Of a stretch of 64,000 nt of DNA, positions 8,754 to 16,458 are shown piece after piece. The stretch is taken from positions 1-64,000 of the forward strand of contig CAYORK010000002.1 in the NCBI GenBank assembly GCA_964406345.1, given 5' to 3'. Below the pieces are notes generated by a model. It was not told where the DNA came from. It saw only the letters and a list, made by a program, of their open reading frames with translations, and ran no database searches. The position numbers and the translations under genes were made by a program. This DNA comes from SYAN01 sp964406345 (GTDB taxonomy: Bacteria > Actinomycetota > Actinomycetes > Nanopelagicales > Nanopelagicaceae). The stretch's first letter is position 1. Every line of letters begins with the position of its first letter.

Positions 8754-9781
8754 GTCGAACGAAGATCATTCGCATCGCGGTTCTACTGCCTCTTTTGCTA
8801 TCTCTTCTGGTTGTAGCGGCAGCGTGCGGTCAAATTGGTAACGGCGATGCCGGCAATAACCCGGATGTGGAGATCAATCTCCTCACTGGTTTGCCAGGGA
8901 GTAACAATCGAATACTGGCGGCCAAGATCGACGACACGCGCGCGGCACACCCACAAGTTGGGGTGGAGAGCGCGGATGTGGTTTACATCGAACAAGTCGA
9001 AGCGGGTCTCACTCGCCTCCTTGCGATCTACTCCTCCAATTATCCGGTGAAGATCGGACCGATCCGTTCGGCACGCATAAGCGATATCGACATCTTGGCT
9101 GAATATGGTCGAGTGGGGTTCGTCTTTAGCGGTGCTCAATCGAAGATGTATCCGGTGATCGACGCTGCCAATGTCGCAAATCTTGGCGCGCAACGAAACC
9201 CACCATCGGTCTACTTCCGTGATCCGCTCCGGTACGCACCGACGAACATGTTCGTCTACCCCGAGAAGTTGTTAGAGACTGACCCAAACGCAGAAACCGT
9301 GGAAGTGGTTCGAGCTCCGGGCTGGACCTTCGGTCCAAATCCGGGCAATGGTCGCTCCATCACTCGCGCCGATATGACTTGGCCGAATGCAAAGTACGGC
9401 GTGAAGTGGTCCAAAAAAGAGGATCGATGGTTGATCGAGTTCAATGGAGAGCCGAACCTCAATGCTGATGGTTATCAGCTGGGATCACCCACCTTCATCA
9501 TTCAAGTGGTACCGATCGTTCCCTCGACATTTGGCGATCGGTATGGAGGCATCACACCGAAGAGTGAAGTGATCGGTTCTGGCAAAGGATTTCTCTTGCG
9601 CGATGGGCAAGTCATAGATGTGCAATGGAGTCGCGAAAATGCGGTGGCGCCCACGCGGTGGACGCTCTTGGACGGCTCGCCTGCGCCATTCGAACGTGGA
9701 CAGATTTGGATTGCTCTGACCGCGAACGAGCCGACTTTCGAGTTTCCGGTCGATGAGACAGAGACGGAACCAGAGAAGTAG
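8750..9781 (+). CDS. DUF3048 domain lipoprotein
   Basis: A 343-residue exported protein. A signal peptide (charged MSRTKIIR, then a hydrophobic core) ends in a lipobox VAAAC with Cys about residue 25, so it is probably a membrane-anchored lipoprotein. The rest matches DUF3048: RILAAKIDDTRAAHPQVGVE, SADVVYIEQVEAGLTRLLAI and KIGPIRSARISDIDILAEYG in the N-terminal half, and a C-terminal half with RYGGITPKSEVIGSG. The function of DUF3048 is unknown to me; some members (YerB type) occur in spore-formers. It is the last gene of the overlapping pgsA-to-lipoprotein run; 88 bases separate it from pdxS. Confidence 0.82.
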   Translation: MSRTKIIRIAVLLPLLLSLLVVAAACGQIGNGDAGNNPDVEINLLTGLPGSNNRILAAKIDDTRAAHPQVGVESADVVYIEQVEAGLTRLLAIYSSNYPVKIGPIRSARISDIDILAEYGRVGFVFSGAQSKMYPVIDAANVANLGAQRNPPSVYFRDPLRYAPTNMFVYPEKLLETDPNAETVEVVRAPGWTFGPNPGNGRSITRADMTWPNAKYGVKWSKKEDRWLIEFNGEPNLNADGYQLGSPTFIIQVVPIVPSTFGDRYGGITPKSEVIGSGKGFLLRDGQVIDVQWSRENAVAPTRWTLLDGSPAPFERGQIWIALTANEPTFEFPVDETETEPEK

Positions 9782-9869
9782 ACTTCAACCCCGCATTGCG
9801 CCTGACCCGCTATTCCACAACGCTGGAGATCGAGGCGCTGCTAACGGTAGCGACAACAAGGGAGTGACG

Positions 9870-10784
9870 ATGGCGAACGCATCGGACCAGGGAACGACCG
9901 GTCGAGTAGTCGGCTCATCGCGCGTAAAGCGCGGCATGGCCGAGATGCTCAAAGGCGGTGTCATCATGGATGTCGTCAATGCCGAACAGGCCAAGATCGC
10001 CGAGGATGCCGGTGCCGTTGCAGTTATGGCACTTGAGCGCGTACCAGCCGATATCCGTGCACAAGGCGGAGTCGCCCGCATGTCTGATCCCGAGATGATC
10101 GCTCAGATCCAAGCGACGGTCACGATTCCGGTGATGGCAAAGGCTCGTATCGGACACTTCGTCGAGGCGCAGGTGCTCCAAGCGATCGGTGTCGACTACA
10201 TAGATGAGTCAGAGGTCCTCACTCCAGCCGACTACACCCACCACATCGACAAGTGGAACTTCACTGTTCCGTTCGTTTGCGGTGCGACCAACCTTGGTGA
10301 AGCGCTTCGCCGAATCAATGAAGGCGCAGCGATGATCCGGTCGAAAGGCGAGGCTGGCACTGGTGATGTTTCCAATGCAACCACGCATATGCGATCGATT
10401 GGCGATGAGATACGCAAGCTCTCGTCGATGCGTGAAGATGAACTTTATGTCGCAGCTAAGGAACTCCAGGCGCCATACGAGCTGGTCAAGGAGGTTGCCG
10501 AGAACGGTCGCCTTCCTGTAGTGCTCTTCACTGCCGGAGGTATTGCGACGCCGGCGGATGCCGCGATGATGATGCAGCTCGGTGCAGATGGCGTCTTCGT
10601 TGGTTCTGGCATTTTCAAGTCAGGAAACCCTGCGAAACGTGCCGAAGCTATCGTCAGAGCAACCACGTATTTCAGCGATCCGAAGGTCGTCGCGGAAACC
10701 TCGAAGGGCCTTGGCGAGGCGATGGTCGGTATCAATGTCTCCGATATCCCCGTGCCTCATCGCCTTGCGGAACGCGGCTGGTAA
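9870..10784 (+). CDS. pdxS: Pyridoxal 5'-phosphate synthase lyase subunit PdxS
   Basis: TIM-barrel subunit (304 aa) of the DXP-independent vitamin B6 pathway. It makes PLP from ribose 5-phosphate, glyceraldehyde 3-phosphate and ammonia. Seen: GGVIMDVVNAEQAKIAEDAG, VMALERVPADIRAQGGVARM, the Schiff-base lysine region VMAKARIGH, GVDYIDESEVLTPAD and IRSKGEAGTGDVSNATTHMR. The open frame runs back to 9753; ATG 9870 is chosen because AAGGGAG lies 5 bases upstream and the family start is near this point. One substitution: FVCGATNLGEALRRI has Thr where FVCGARNLGEALRRI is usual. Confidence 0.96.
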   Translation: MANASDQGTTGRVVGSSRVKRGMAEMLKGGVIMDVVNAEQAKIAEDAGAVAVMALERVPADIRAQGGVARMSDPEMIAQIQATVTIPVMAKARIGHFVEAQVLQAIGVDYIDESEVLTPADYTHHIDKWNFTVPFVCGATNLGEALRRINEGAAMIRSKGEAGTGDVSNATTHMRSIGDEIRKLSSMREDELYVAAKELQAPYELVKEVAENGRLPVVLFTAGGIATPADAAMMMQLGADGVFVGSGIFKSGNPAKRAEAIVRATTYFSDPKVVAETSKGLGEAMVGINVSDIPVPHRLAERGW

Positions 10785-10831
10785 GTCAGTAACGTGTCGA
10801 CGGTCTTTGGACCGTACTTGGAGGATCGAGA

Positions 10832-11473
10832 ATGTCCCGCATAGGAGTCTTGGCGCTCCAAGGTGATGTGCGAGAACACGTCCGTGCTATCGCAGAGTGC
10901 GGAGCAGTGGGTTTCCCCGTCAAGAGCTGGGAAGAGCTCGCTTCCTGCGACGGATTGATCATTCCTGGTGGCGAGTCCACCACTATCGCGAAGCTGGCAC
11001 GAAACTTTGGTCTCTTTGATCCGATCGTGGAGGCAATCAAGGCCGGACTTCCGGTCTACGGTTCCTGCGCGGGGATGATCCTTCTTGCCGAGAGAGTCCT
11101 CGATGCGATGTCGGGGCAGGAGACTTTTGGCGGTCTTGATGTGACGGTTCGACGAAATGCTTTCGGGCGTCAGGTGGATTCTTTCGAGAGCGAGATCGAG
11201 TTCTCAGCCCGAAAACCGTTCAAGACAGTTGCGGTCTTCATCCGGGCTCCATGGGTGGAATCGGTAGGAGACTCCGTTGACGTCTTGGCTGAGGTCGATG
11301 GCCATGCAGTGGCCGTCCGGTCCAGGAATCTCTTCGCAACATCGTTTCACCCAGAGTTGACGAACGATACGAGAGTCCATCGTTACTTCATCGAAGAGGT
11401 CGTCGCTCCAAACTCGTCGAAAGATGATTCGCTCATTGCGAAACCACGTACTCTCGAAGGTGAGGTGCGATAA
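10832..11473 (+). CDS. pdxT: Pyridoxal 5'-phosphate synthase glutaminase subunit PdxT
   Basis: Class I-type glutamine amidotransferase (213 aa) that supplies ammonia to PdxS. Seen: IIPGGESTTIAKL near residue 45, catalytic Cys in GSCAGMILLAE (near residue 75-80), and catalytic His/Glu in TSFHPELTND. The C-terminal 20 or so residues (after YFIEEVV) extend beyond the usual core. TTGGAGGATCGAGA gives a strong Shine-Dalgarno before ATG 10832. It sits 47 bases after pdxS, an order conserved in Actinobacteria. Confidence 0.95.
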   Translation: MSRIGVLALQGDVREHVRAIAECGAVGFPVKSWEELASCDGLIIPGGESTTIAKLARNFGLFDPIVEAIKAGLPVYGSCAGMILLAERVLDAMSGQETFGGLDVTVRRNAFGRQVDSFESEIEFSARKPFKTVAVFIRAPWVESVGDSVDVLAEVDGHAVAVRSRNLFATSFHPELTNDTRVHRYFIEEVVAPNSSKDDSLIAKPRTLEGEVR

Positions 11474-11475
11474 GG

Positions 11476-12255
11476 ATGTCAGGTCACTCAAAGTGGGCCA
11501 CTACCAAACACAAGAAAGCAATCATCGACAAACGTCGCGCAAAGGTCTTCGCGAAGTTGGTCAAAGCGATCGAGGTGTCCGCCCGCACCGGTGGCGCGGA
11601 TCCGAGCGGGAATCCGACGCTCTATGACGCGATCCAGAAGGCGCGAAAGAATTCCGTTCCGTCAGACAACATCGACCGTGCCATCAAGCGCGGTGCGGGG
11701 TTGGAGTCCGGTGGAGCGGCTTACGAAACGATCATCTATGAAGGGTATGGACCACAAGGGGTCGCGCTCTTGATCGAATGCTTGAGTGACAACCGCAATC
11801 GCGCTGCATCGGAAGTTAGGGTCGCTGTGACGCGTAACGGAGGCACCATGGCGGACCCAGGCTCCGTTTCCTACCTCTTCCATCGTCGGGGTGTTGTCAT
11901 AGTCGGCAAGGACCAGGTGAGCGGGAGGAAGGCGGGATCAGGACCACTCTCCGAAGATGATCTGATGGAAGTCGTCCTCGATGCAGGAGCCGAAGAGATC
12001 AACGACCTGGGTCTCTCATATGAAGTGGTGAGTGAACCGTCGGCAATGGTCTCGGTAAGGAGTGCGGTCGAGAGCGCAGGCTGGGAGTACGAGTCAGCGG
12101 AGGTCTCACTCCTTCCTTCGGTCAGTGTTCCGGTCGACAAAGATGGTGCAGTGAAGTTGTTCGATTTGATCGAAGCCATCGAAGAGCTCGATGACGTCCA
12201 GAACGTCTATGCAAACTTCGATGTCTCAGACGAGATCATGGCGGCGCTCAGTTAG
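11476..12255 (+). CDS. yebC: YebC/PmpR family protein
   Basis: A 259-residue YebC-family protein, annotated elsewhere as a transcriptional regulator and, more recently, linked to relief of ribosome stalling at proline stretches. Seen: the start MSGHSKWATTKHKKAIIDKR with the family core HSKWATTKHKK, TLYDAIQKARKNSVPSDNI, YEGYGPQGVALLIECLSDN and RNAASEVR-like RNRAASEVRVAVTRNGG. A short insert (GRKAGSGPLSEDD) near residue 155 makes it slightly longer than usual. It starts 2 bases after the pdxT stop. Its place before ruvC is the standard one. Confidence 0.93.
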   Translation: MSGHSKWATTKHKKAIIDKRRAKVFAKLVKAIEVSARTGGADPSGNPTLYDAIQKARKNSVPSDNIDRAIKRGAGLESGGAAYETIIYEGYGPQGVALLIECLSDNRNRAASEVRVAVTRNGGTMADPGSVSYLFHRRGVVIVGKDQVSGRKAGSGPLSEDDLMEVVLDAGAEEINDLGLSYEVVSEPSAMVSVRSAVESAGWEYESAEVSLLPSVSVPVDKDGAVKLFDLIEAIEELDDVQNVYANFDVSDEIMAALS

Positions 12256-12267
12256 CCTGCGCTCATG
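12253..12267 (+). promoter_or_regulatory. Putative leaderless promoter of ruvCAB
   Basis: TAGCCT at 12253-12258 (overlapping the yebC stop), 6 bases, ATG 12265. No Shine-Dalgarno precedes the ATG. Confidence 0.45.
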
Positions 12268-12804
12268 CGCGTACTTGGAGTGGATCCCGGTCTCACCCGT
12301 TGCGGCATTGGGGTCGTCGAAAGCTTCGGGTCGACACTTCATTTGGTTGATCTAGGTGTTATCAGAACACCCAAGGAAGATGAGATCGATCAGAGGCTTC
12401 TGGCGCTTGAAGCTGAACTCTCATCTTGGATCAAACGGTCAAAACCAGATGTCATCGCAATCGAACGGGTATTCTCACAACTCAACGTGAGGACGGCGAT
12501 GGCTACAGGACAGGCGGCAGGTGTGGCGATTCTTCTCGCAGCGAAAAGCGGTCTGCCGATAGCTCTTCATACACCCAGCGAGGTGAAGGCGGCCGTGACT
12601 GGATCCGGAAGGGCTGATAAAGCTCAGGTCGCCTCGATGGTCAAACGAATCCTCAAACTCAAGGATGTCCCACGGCCTGTTGATACGACGGATGCATTAG
12701 CTCTCGCAATCTGTCATCACTGGCGGGGGGCTGGGGAAGCAAGATTGAAGGCAGCAGTGAAGAAAGAGGCAGCAGTAAAGAATGTAAAGGCGCGTAAAGC
12801 ATGA
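12265..12804 (+). CDS. ruvC: Holliday junction resolvase RuvC
   Basis: Endonuclease (179 aa) that cuts Holliday junctions paired with RuvAB. Seen: catalytic acidic residues in GVDPGLTRCGIGVV (Asp 7), IERVF (Glu near 68) and VDTTDALALAICHHW (two Asp near 140), plus the RNase H-fold glycine turn. The C-terminus is a lysine/alanine-rich tail (KAAVKKEAAVKNVKARKA) that probably contacts DNA. It overlaps ruvA by 4 bases. Confidence 0.95.
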   Translation: MRVLGVDPGLTRCGIGVVESFGSTLHLVDLGVIRTPKEDEIDQRLLALEAELSSWIKRSKPDVIAIERVFSQLNVRTAMATGQAAGVAILLAAKSGLPIALHTPSEVKAAVTGSGRADKAQVASMVKRILKLKDVPRPVDTTDALALAICHHWRGAGEARLKAAVKKEAAVKNVKARKA

Positions 12805-13382
12805 TCGGACGTGTCGTCGGAGAAGTCATGGAGCGCAGCGATGGCCCGCATCATTGTCTGGTAACTGTCTTGGTCTCGGGGCTAGGAATCGAGGTGCATG
12901 CCCCTAAAGTCGATCTCGAACAAGCCACTGAAGAGAGCAAGATCGATCTCTATACCGACTTCGTAGTTCGCGAGGACGCCATGACTCTCTATGGCTTTGC
13001 GACCTCTGCCCGACGATCACTCTTCCGGCTGCTGCAGACCGTAACAGGTGTCGGACCCAAGGTGGCATTGACAGTACTTGCGACTACCGAGACCGACGAG
13101 CTCATCTCCGCGATCGTTGATGGCGACTTGCAGTACCTGGAACGGATTCCGGGGATCGGAAAGAAAGTCGCATCTCGCATTTCGCTCGAGTTACGAGAGA
13201 AGATGTCCCTTCCAAAAGGTGCATCTAAGAGCTCAGTGCGTCATGACGTCGTCTCAGCCCTGATCAACCTTGGATACGGAGAGCGCGAAGCGACAGCAGC
13301 CACATCGGATTTGGCAGTAGGTATCGAGGTCGATGTAGCCCTCAAAGAAGCCCTCTCGCGACTCAATAGGACGAACCGATGA
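12801..13382 (+). CDS. ruvA: Holliday junction branch migration protein RuvA
   Basis: DNA-binding tetramer subunit (193 aa) that loads the RuvB motor on four-way junctions. Seen: N-terminal OB domain starting MIGRVVGEVM, two helix-hairpin-helix motifs TVTGVGPKVALTVLATT and LERIPGIGKKVASRISLELR, and a C-terminal UBA-like RuvB-binding domain (ALINLGYGEREATAA). It overlaps ruvC and ruvB by 4 bases each. Confidence 0.96.
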   Translation: MIGRVVGEVMERSDGPHHCLVTVLVSGLGIEVHAPKVDLEQATEESKIDLYTDFVVREDAMTLYGFATSARRSLFRLLQTVTGVGPKVALTVLATTETDELISAIVDGDLQYLERIPGIGKKVASRISLELREKMSLPKGASKSSVRHDVVSALINLGYGEREATAATSDLAVGIEVDVALKEALSRLNRTNR

Positions 13383-14422
13383 ACCATGGGGATTCAGAGG
13401 AAACCTCGCTCGTCCGTGCGGAGCTGATCAGCGATGAAGCGAGGATCGATCATGCTCTACGACCAGAGTCGCTATCTGATTTCGTCGGTCAAGATCGAGT
13501 CAAGGATCAACTTGCGACATTGATTCATGCGGCGATTGCTCGTACCAGCACCGCCGATCACATACTTCTTGCCGGGCCTCCCGGTTTAGGAAAGACCACT
13601 CTTGCGATGATCATCGCAAAGGAGATGAGTGCTCCGATCAAGATCACATCCGGTCCTGCAATACATCATGCCGGCGATCTTGCATCCATTCTCTCTGCCA
13701 TCACACCCGGTGAAGTGCTCTTCATCGATGAGATTCATCGGATCGCGCGTCCAGCAGAGGAGATGCTGTACATGGCGATGGAGGATTTTCGAGTAGATGT
13801 CATCGTAGGAAAAGGTGCGGGCGCAACGTCCATACCTCTTGATATCGCGCCTTTCACACTTGTGGGTGCGACGACACGATCTGGTCTCCTCACAGGACCC
13901 TTGCGCGATCGATTCGGTTTCACAGCTCACATGGATTTCTACGACGCAGAGTTTCTCTCTTCCATCATCAGTCGAAGCGCTGGACTCTTGGAGATCGAGA
14001 TCGATCGTGATGCCGTTGATGAGATCGCATCCCGATCGCGCGGCACCCCTCGTATCGCAAATCGACTCCTTCGGAGAGTTCGCGACCATTCGCAGGTGCA
14101 TTTCGATGGGAAGGTCTCGAAGGATCAGGCTCGGGCGGCTCTCGCGATGTACGAGGTCGACGAGATGGGTCTTGATCGGTTGGATCGTGCCATCCTCATC
14201 TCATTGGTGGAGAAGTTCCAAGGTGGTCCGGTTGGTCTTTCGACACTTGCGCTCTCGGTGGGTGAAGAGAGCGAGACCCTGGAGGCCGTCTGCGAACCGT
14301 TCCTGATACGACAAGGGCTGCTTTCGAGAACCCCAAGGGGGCGAGTAGCAACGAGTGCTGGATGGCGCCACATCGGCAAAGAACCACCCGCCTCGCTTGG
14401 AGCACCGACACTCTTTGAGTAG
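13379..14422 (+). CDS. ruvB: Holliday junction branch migration ATPase RuvB
   Basis: AAA+ motor (347 aa) driving branch migration. Seen: RPESLSDFVGQDRVKDQL, Walker A GPPGLGKTT, Walker B FIDEIHR, sensor region GATTRSGLLTGPLRDRFG with the arginine finger, RSRGTPRIANRLLRRVRD, and a C-terminal winged helix. Last gene of ruvCAB. It is followed by a 23-base gap to secD; the yajC gene that usually lies between them in Actinobacteria is absent here. Confidence 0.97.
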   Translation: MNHGDSEETSLVRAELISDEARIDHALRPESLSDFVGQDRVKDQLATLIHAAIARTSTADHILLAGPPGLGKTTLAMIIAKEMSAPIKITSGPAIHHAGDLASILSAITPGEVLFIDEIHRIARPAEEMLYMAMEDFRVDVIVGKGAGATSIPLDIAPFTLVGATTRSGLLTGPLRDRFGFTAHMDFYDAEFLSSIISRSAGLLEIEIDRDAVDEIASRSRGTPRIANRLLRRVRDHSQVHFDGKVSKDQARAALAMYEVDEMGLDRLDRAILISLVEKFQGGPVGLSTLALSVGEESETLEAVCEPFLIRQGLLSRTPRGRVATSAGWRHIGKEPPASLGAPTLFE

Positions 14423-14431
14423 GGAGTCAAC

Positions 14432-14448
14432 TAGACTCTCGCCCCATG
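14432..14448 (+). promoter_or_regulatory. Putative promoter of secD (near-leaderless)
   Basis: TAGACT at 14432-14437 with 8 bases before ATG 14446, slightly longer than the 6-7 base spacing seen elsewhere. No Shine-Dalgarno sequence. Confidence 0.35.
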
Positions 14449-16002
14449 TCCTTCGAGCGCGGTACCTATGGCTCTGCACGAAATCAGGCCAACCAGCAAC
14501 CCGTCCCTTCGAATCCAGTCCGAACCCTCGTCATCCTCTTCATCGTCCTACTGACGATGGGTGGAGTCGCGGTGTTCACGGGCGCAACCTCGGTCAACCT
14601 TGGTTTGGATCTACGCGGTGGTACTTCGGTTACTTTGCAACCAAAAGTTCAGCCGGGCCAAGAGGGTTCGATCACCGCTGAGTCGATCGATCAGGCGGTC
14701 AACATCATTCGACAACGTGTTGATGGTGTTGGTGTCGCTGAGAGTGAAGTCGCTGCACAAGGCACCGGAACCAATCGACAGATCGTGATCTCTGTCCCGG
14801 GTGAGAATGGTCGCCGCATCATCGATCTGGTCGGACAGACCGCAGAGCTTCGCTTCCGCCAGGTCCTGATTGAGACCAGCGATAGTGCTGATTCGCAGCT
14901 TCTCGATGATTCCGCTCTTCCTGCAGGTGTCACTCCGGAAGTTGCAGAGCAGTTCCGAAACCTTGACTGCACCGCCACGGCAGAGCGAGGAGCAGGGGCG
15001 CTTGATGATCCCAACCAGGCCGTCGCAGTCTGTGATCGAGAAGGATTCCTCAAGTACCTACTTGCGCCAGCACGGGTACTCGGTACGGATGTCTCGGGCG
15101 CGCAGGCAGTCTTTGACGCGACCACCACCTTAGGTTGGTATGTCTCTCTTGATTTCAGCAGTGAGGGTGGGCGTAAGTTCGCACAGGTCACGAGTGAAGT
15201 GGTGAATCTGCCCTCGCCGCAGAACCAATTGGCAATCGTTCTTGATGGCCTGGTCGTCTCTGCGCCACGTATCAACGAGACCATCTCGGGAGGACAAGCG
15301 CAGATCACCGGAAACTTCACTCAACTGGAAGCGCAGGATCTCGCTAGCGTCCTCAAGTACGGATCGCTGCCTCTCGCATTCGAACGTGGAGAGGTTCAGC
15401 AGATCTCACCGACTCTTGGTGCGGAGCAATTGGATGCCGGACTCCTTGCTGGAGTGATCGGACTTTTCCTGGTCTTGGTCTACAGCCTCCTCTATTACCG
15501 AGCCCTTGGGGTCGTCGCTGCAGGCTCCTTGATTGTTGCTGCCTATGTCTTGATCGTCTCGTTCATGCTCTTGGGTGAATGGGTTGGTTACACCTTGACC
15601 CTTGCCGGTATCGCAGGCGCAATCGTCTCGATTGGTGTCACTGCCGACTCCTTCATCGTCTACTTCGAACGTCTTCGTGACGAACTTCGCGAAGGCCGGT
15701 CCTTGAAGACTGCGGTCGAGACGGCGTGGATACGCGCAAGGAGAACCGTCATCGTCTCAGATGTCGTCTCGATGATCGCCGCAGTTCTTCTCTACATCTT
15801 CGCAGTCGGTGGCGTTCGTGGATTCGCCTTCACACTGGGCATAAGCACACTGATCGATCTCTTGGTGATCTTCTTCTTCTCGAAGCCGCTTGTGGTCGTC
15901 CTTTCGCGCATGAAGTACTTCCAAGAGGGCCGAAGGTTCAGCGGTCTTACGCCTAAGCATCTGGGTTTGAAGAACGTGGGAGAGGTGAATGCCAATGTCT
16001 GA
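14446..16002 (+). CDS. secD: Protein translocase subunit SecD
   Basis: RND-type membrane subunit (518 aa) that uses the proton gradient to help SecYEG release secreted proteins. Seen: first transmembrane helix about residues 27-44; P1 domain with NLGLDLRGGTSVTLQ and IIRQRVDGVGVAESEV; LAIVLDGLVVSAPRINETIS; then five transmembrane helices in the C-terminal half, with LAGIAGAIVSIGVTADSFIV (the SecD GIVLTIGMAVDANV-type segment, divergent here) and YFERLRDELREGRSLKTAV. It overlaps secF by 8 bases. Confidence 0.95.
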   Translation: MSFERGTYGSARNQANQQPVPSNPVRTLVILFIVLLTMGGVAVFTGATSVNLGLDLRGGTSVTLQPKVQPGQEGSITAESIDQAVNIIRQRVDGVGVAESEVAAQGTGTNRQIVISVPGENGRRIIDLVGQTAELRFRQVLIETSDSADSQLLDDSALPAGVTPEVAEQFRNLDCTATAERGAGALDDPNQAVAVCDREGFLKYLLAPARVLGTDVSGAQAVFDATTTLGWYVSLDFSSEGGRKFAQVTSEVVNLPSPQNQLAIVLDGLVVSAPRINETISGGQAQITGNFTQLEAQDLASVLKYGSLPLAFERGEVQQISPTLGAEQLDAGLLAGVIGLFLVLVYSLLYYRALGVVAAGSLIVAAYVLIVSFMLLGEWVGYTLTLAGIAGAIVSIGVTADSFIVYFERLRDELREGRSLKTAVETAWIRARRTVIVSDVVSMIAAVLLYIFAVGGVRGFAFTLGISTLIDLLVIFFFSKPLVVVLSRMKYFQEGRRFSGLTPKHLGLKNVGEVNANV

Positions 16003-16432
16003 TAAGCCGAACCAGAGTTCATTCGGAGGTCGTCTCTATCGCGGCGAAGTCTCGATAGATTTCGTCGGACGTAGGAAGCAGTGGTACTTGGTCTCACTCG
16101 CTCTCTTCATCATNNNNNNNNNNNNNNNNNNNNNNNNNNNNNNNNNNNNNNNNNNNNNNNNNNNNNNNNNNNNNNNNNNNNNNNNNNNNNNNNNNNNNNN
16201 NNNNNNNNNNNNNGCAGGAACGCTCAAGGATGTCGCGCTCGTCCTCTTCACTGGAATGATCATCGGAACCTTCTCATCGCTCTTCATTGCTACTCCCGTG
16301 CTCGCGGGGTTGAAGGAGAGGGAACCCGCGATGATCGCGCTAGCGAAGCGAGTCAACTCTCGTGGCGGCAACGAGCAGGAGAGCGTCTCCGTTGCTCAGC
16401 GCCAGCAGCCGAAGCGCAACAAGAAGCGATAA
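15995..16432 (+). CDS. secF: Protein translocase subunit SecF (interrupted by assembly gap)
   Basis: Only the two ends are visible. The N-terminal 39 residues (SFGGRLYRGEVSIDFVGRRK then the first helix WYLVSLALFI) and C-terminal 72 residues (TLKDVALVLFTGMIIGTFSS then LFIATPVL) match the first and last transmembrane regions of SecF. The middle, including periplasmic P1 and four helices, falls in the N block at 16114-16213. A family length of 300 or more residues means roughly 500-600 bases are missing, not 100. ATG 15995 is chosen over ATG 15989 because GGGAGAGG lies 9 bases upstream. The C-terminal tail is basic. Confidence 0.88.
   Translation: MSDKPNQSSFGGRLYRGEVSIDFVGRRKQWYLVSLALFIXXXXXXXXXXXXXXXXXXXXXXXXXXXXXXXXXXAGTLKDVALVLFTGMIIGTFSSLFIATPVLAGLKEREPAMIALAKRVNSRGGNEQESVSVAQRQQPKRNKKR
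16114..16213. other. Assembly gap (100 N) inside secF
   Basis: A run of exactly 100 N, a placeholder length. The flanking SecF pieces show that the real distance is several times larger. The flanks share no overlap. Confidence 0.95.
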
Positions 16433-16437
16433 GTAAA

Positions 16438-16458
16438 GACCGGTAAAATCCGGTCATG
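16438..16458 (+). promoter_or_regulatory. rel promoter: -10 hexamer in the loop of a perfect dyad
   Basis: GACCGG (16438-16443) and CCGGTC (16450-16455) are perfect inverted repeats. Between them lies TAAAAT (16444-16449), an excellent -10, and ATG 16456 follows the right arm directly, so the predicted transcript is leaderless. The dyad could be a DNA-level operator that overlaps RNA polymerase contacts. Confidence 0.5.
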
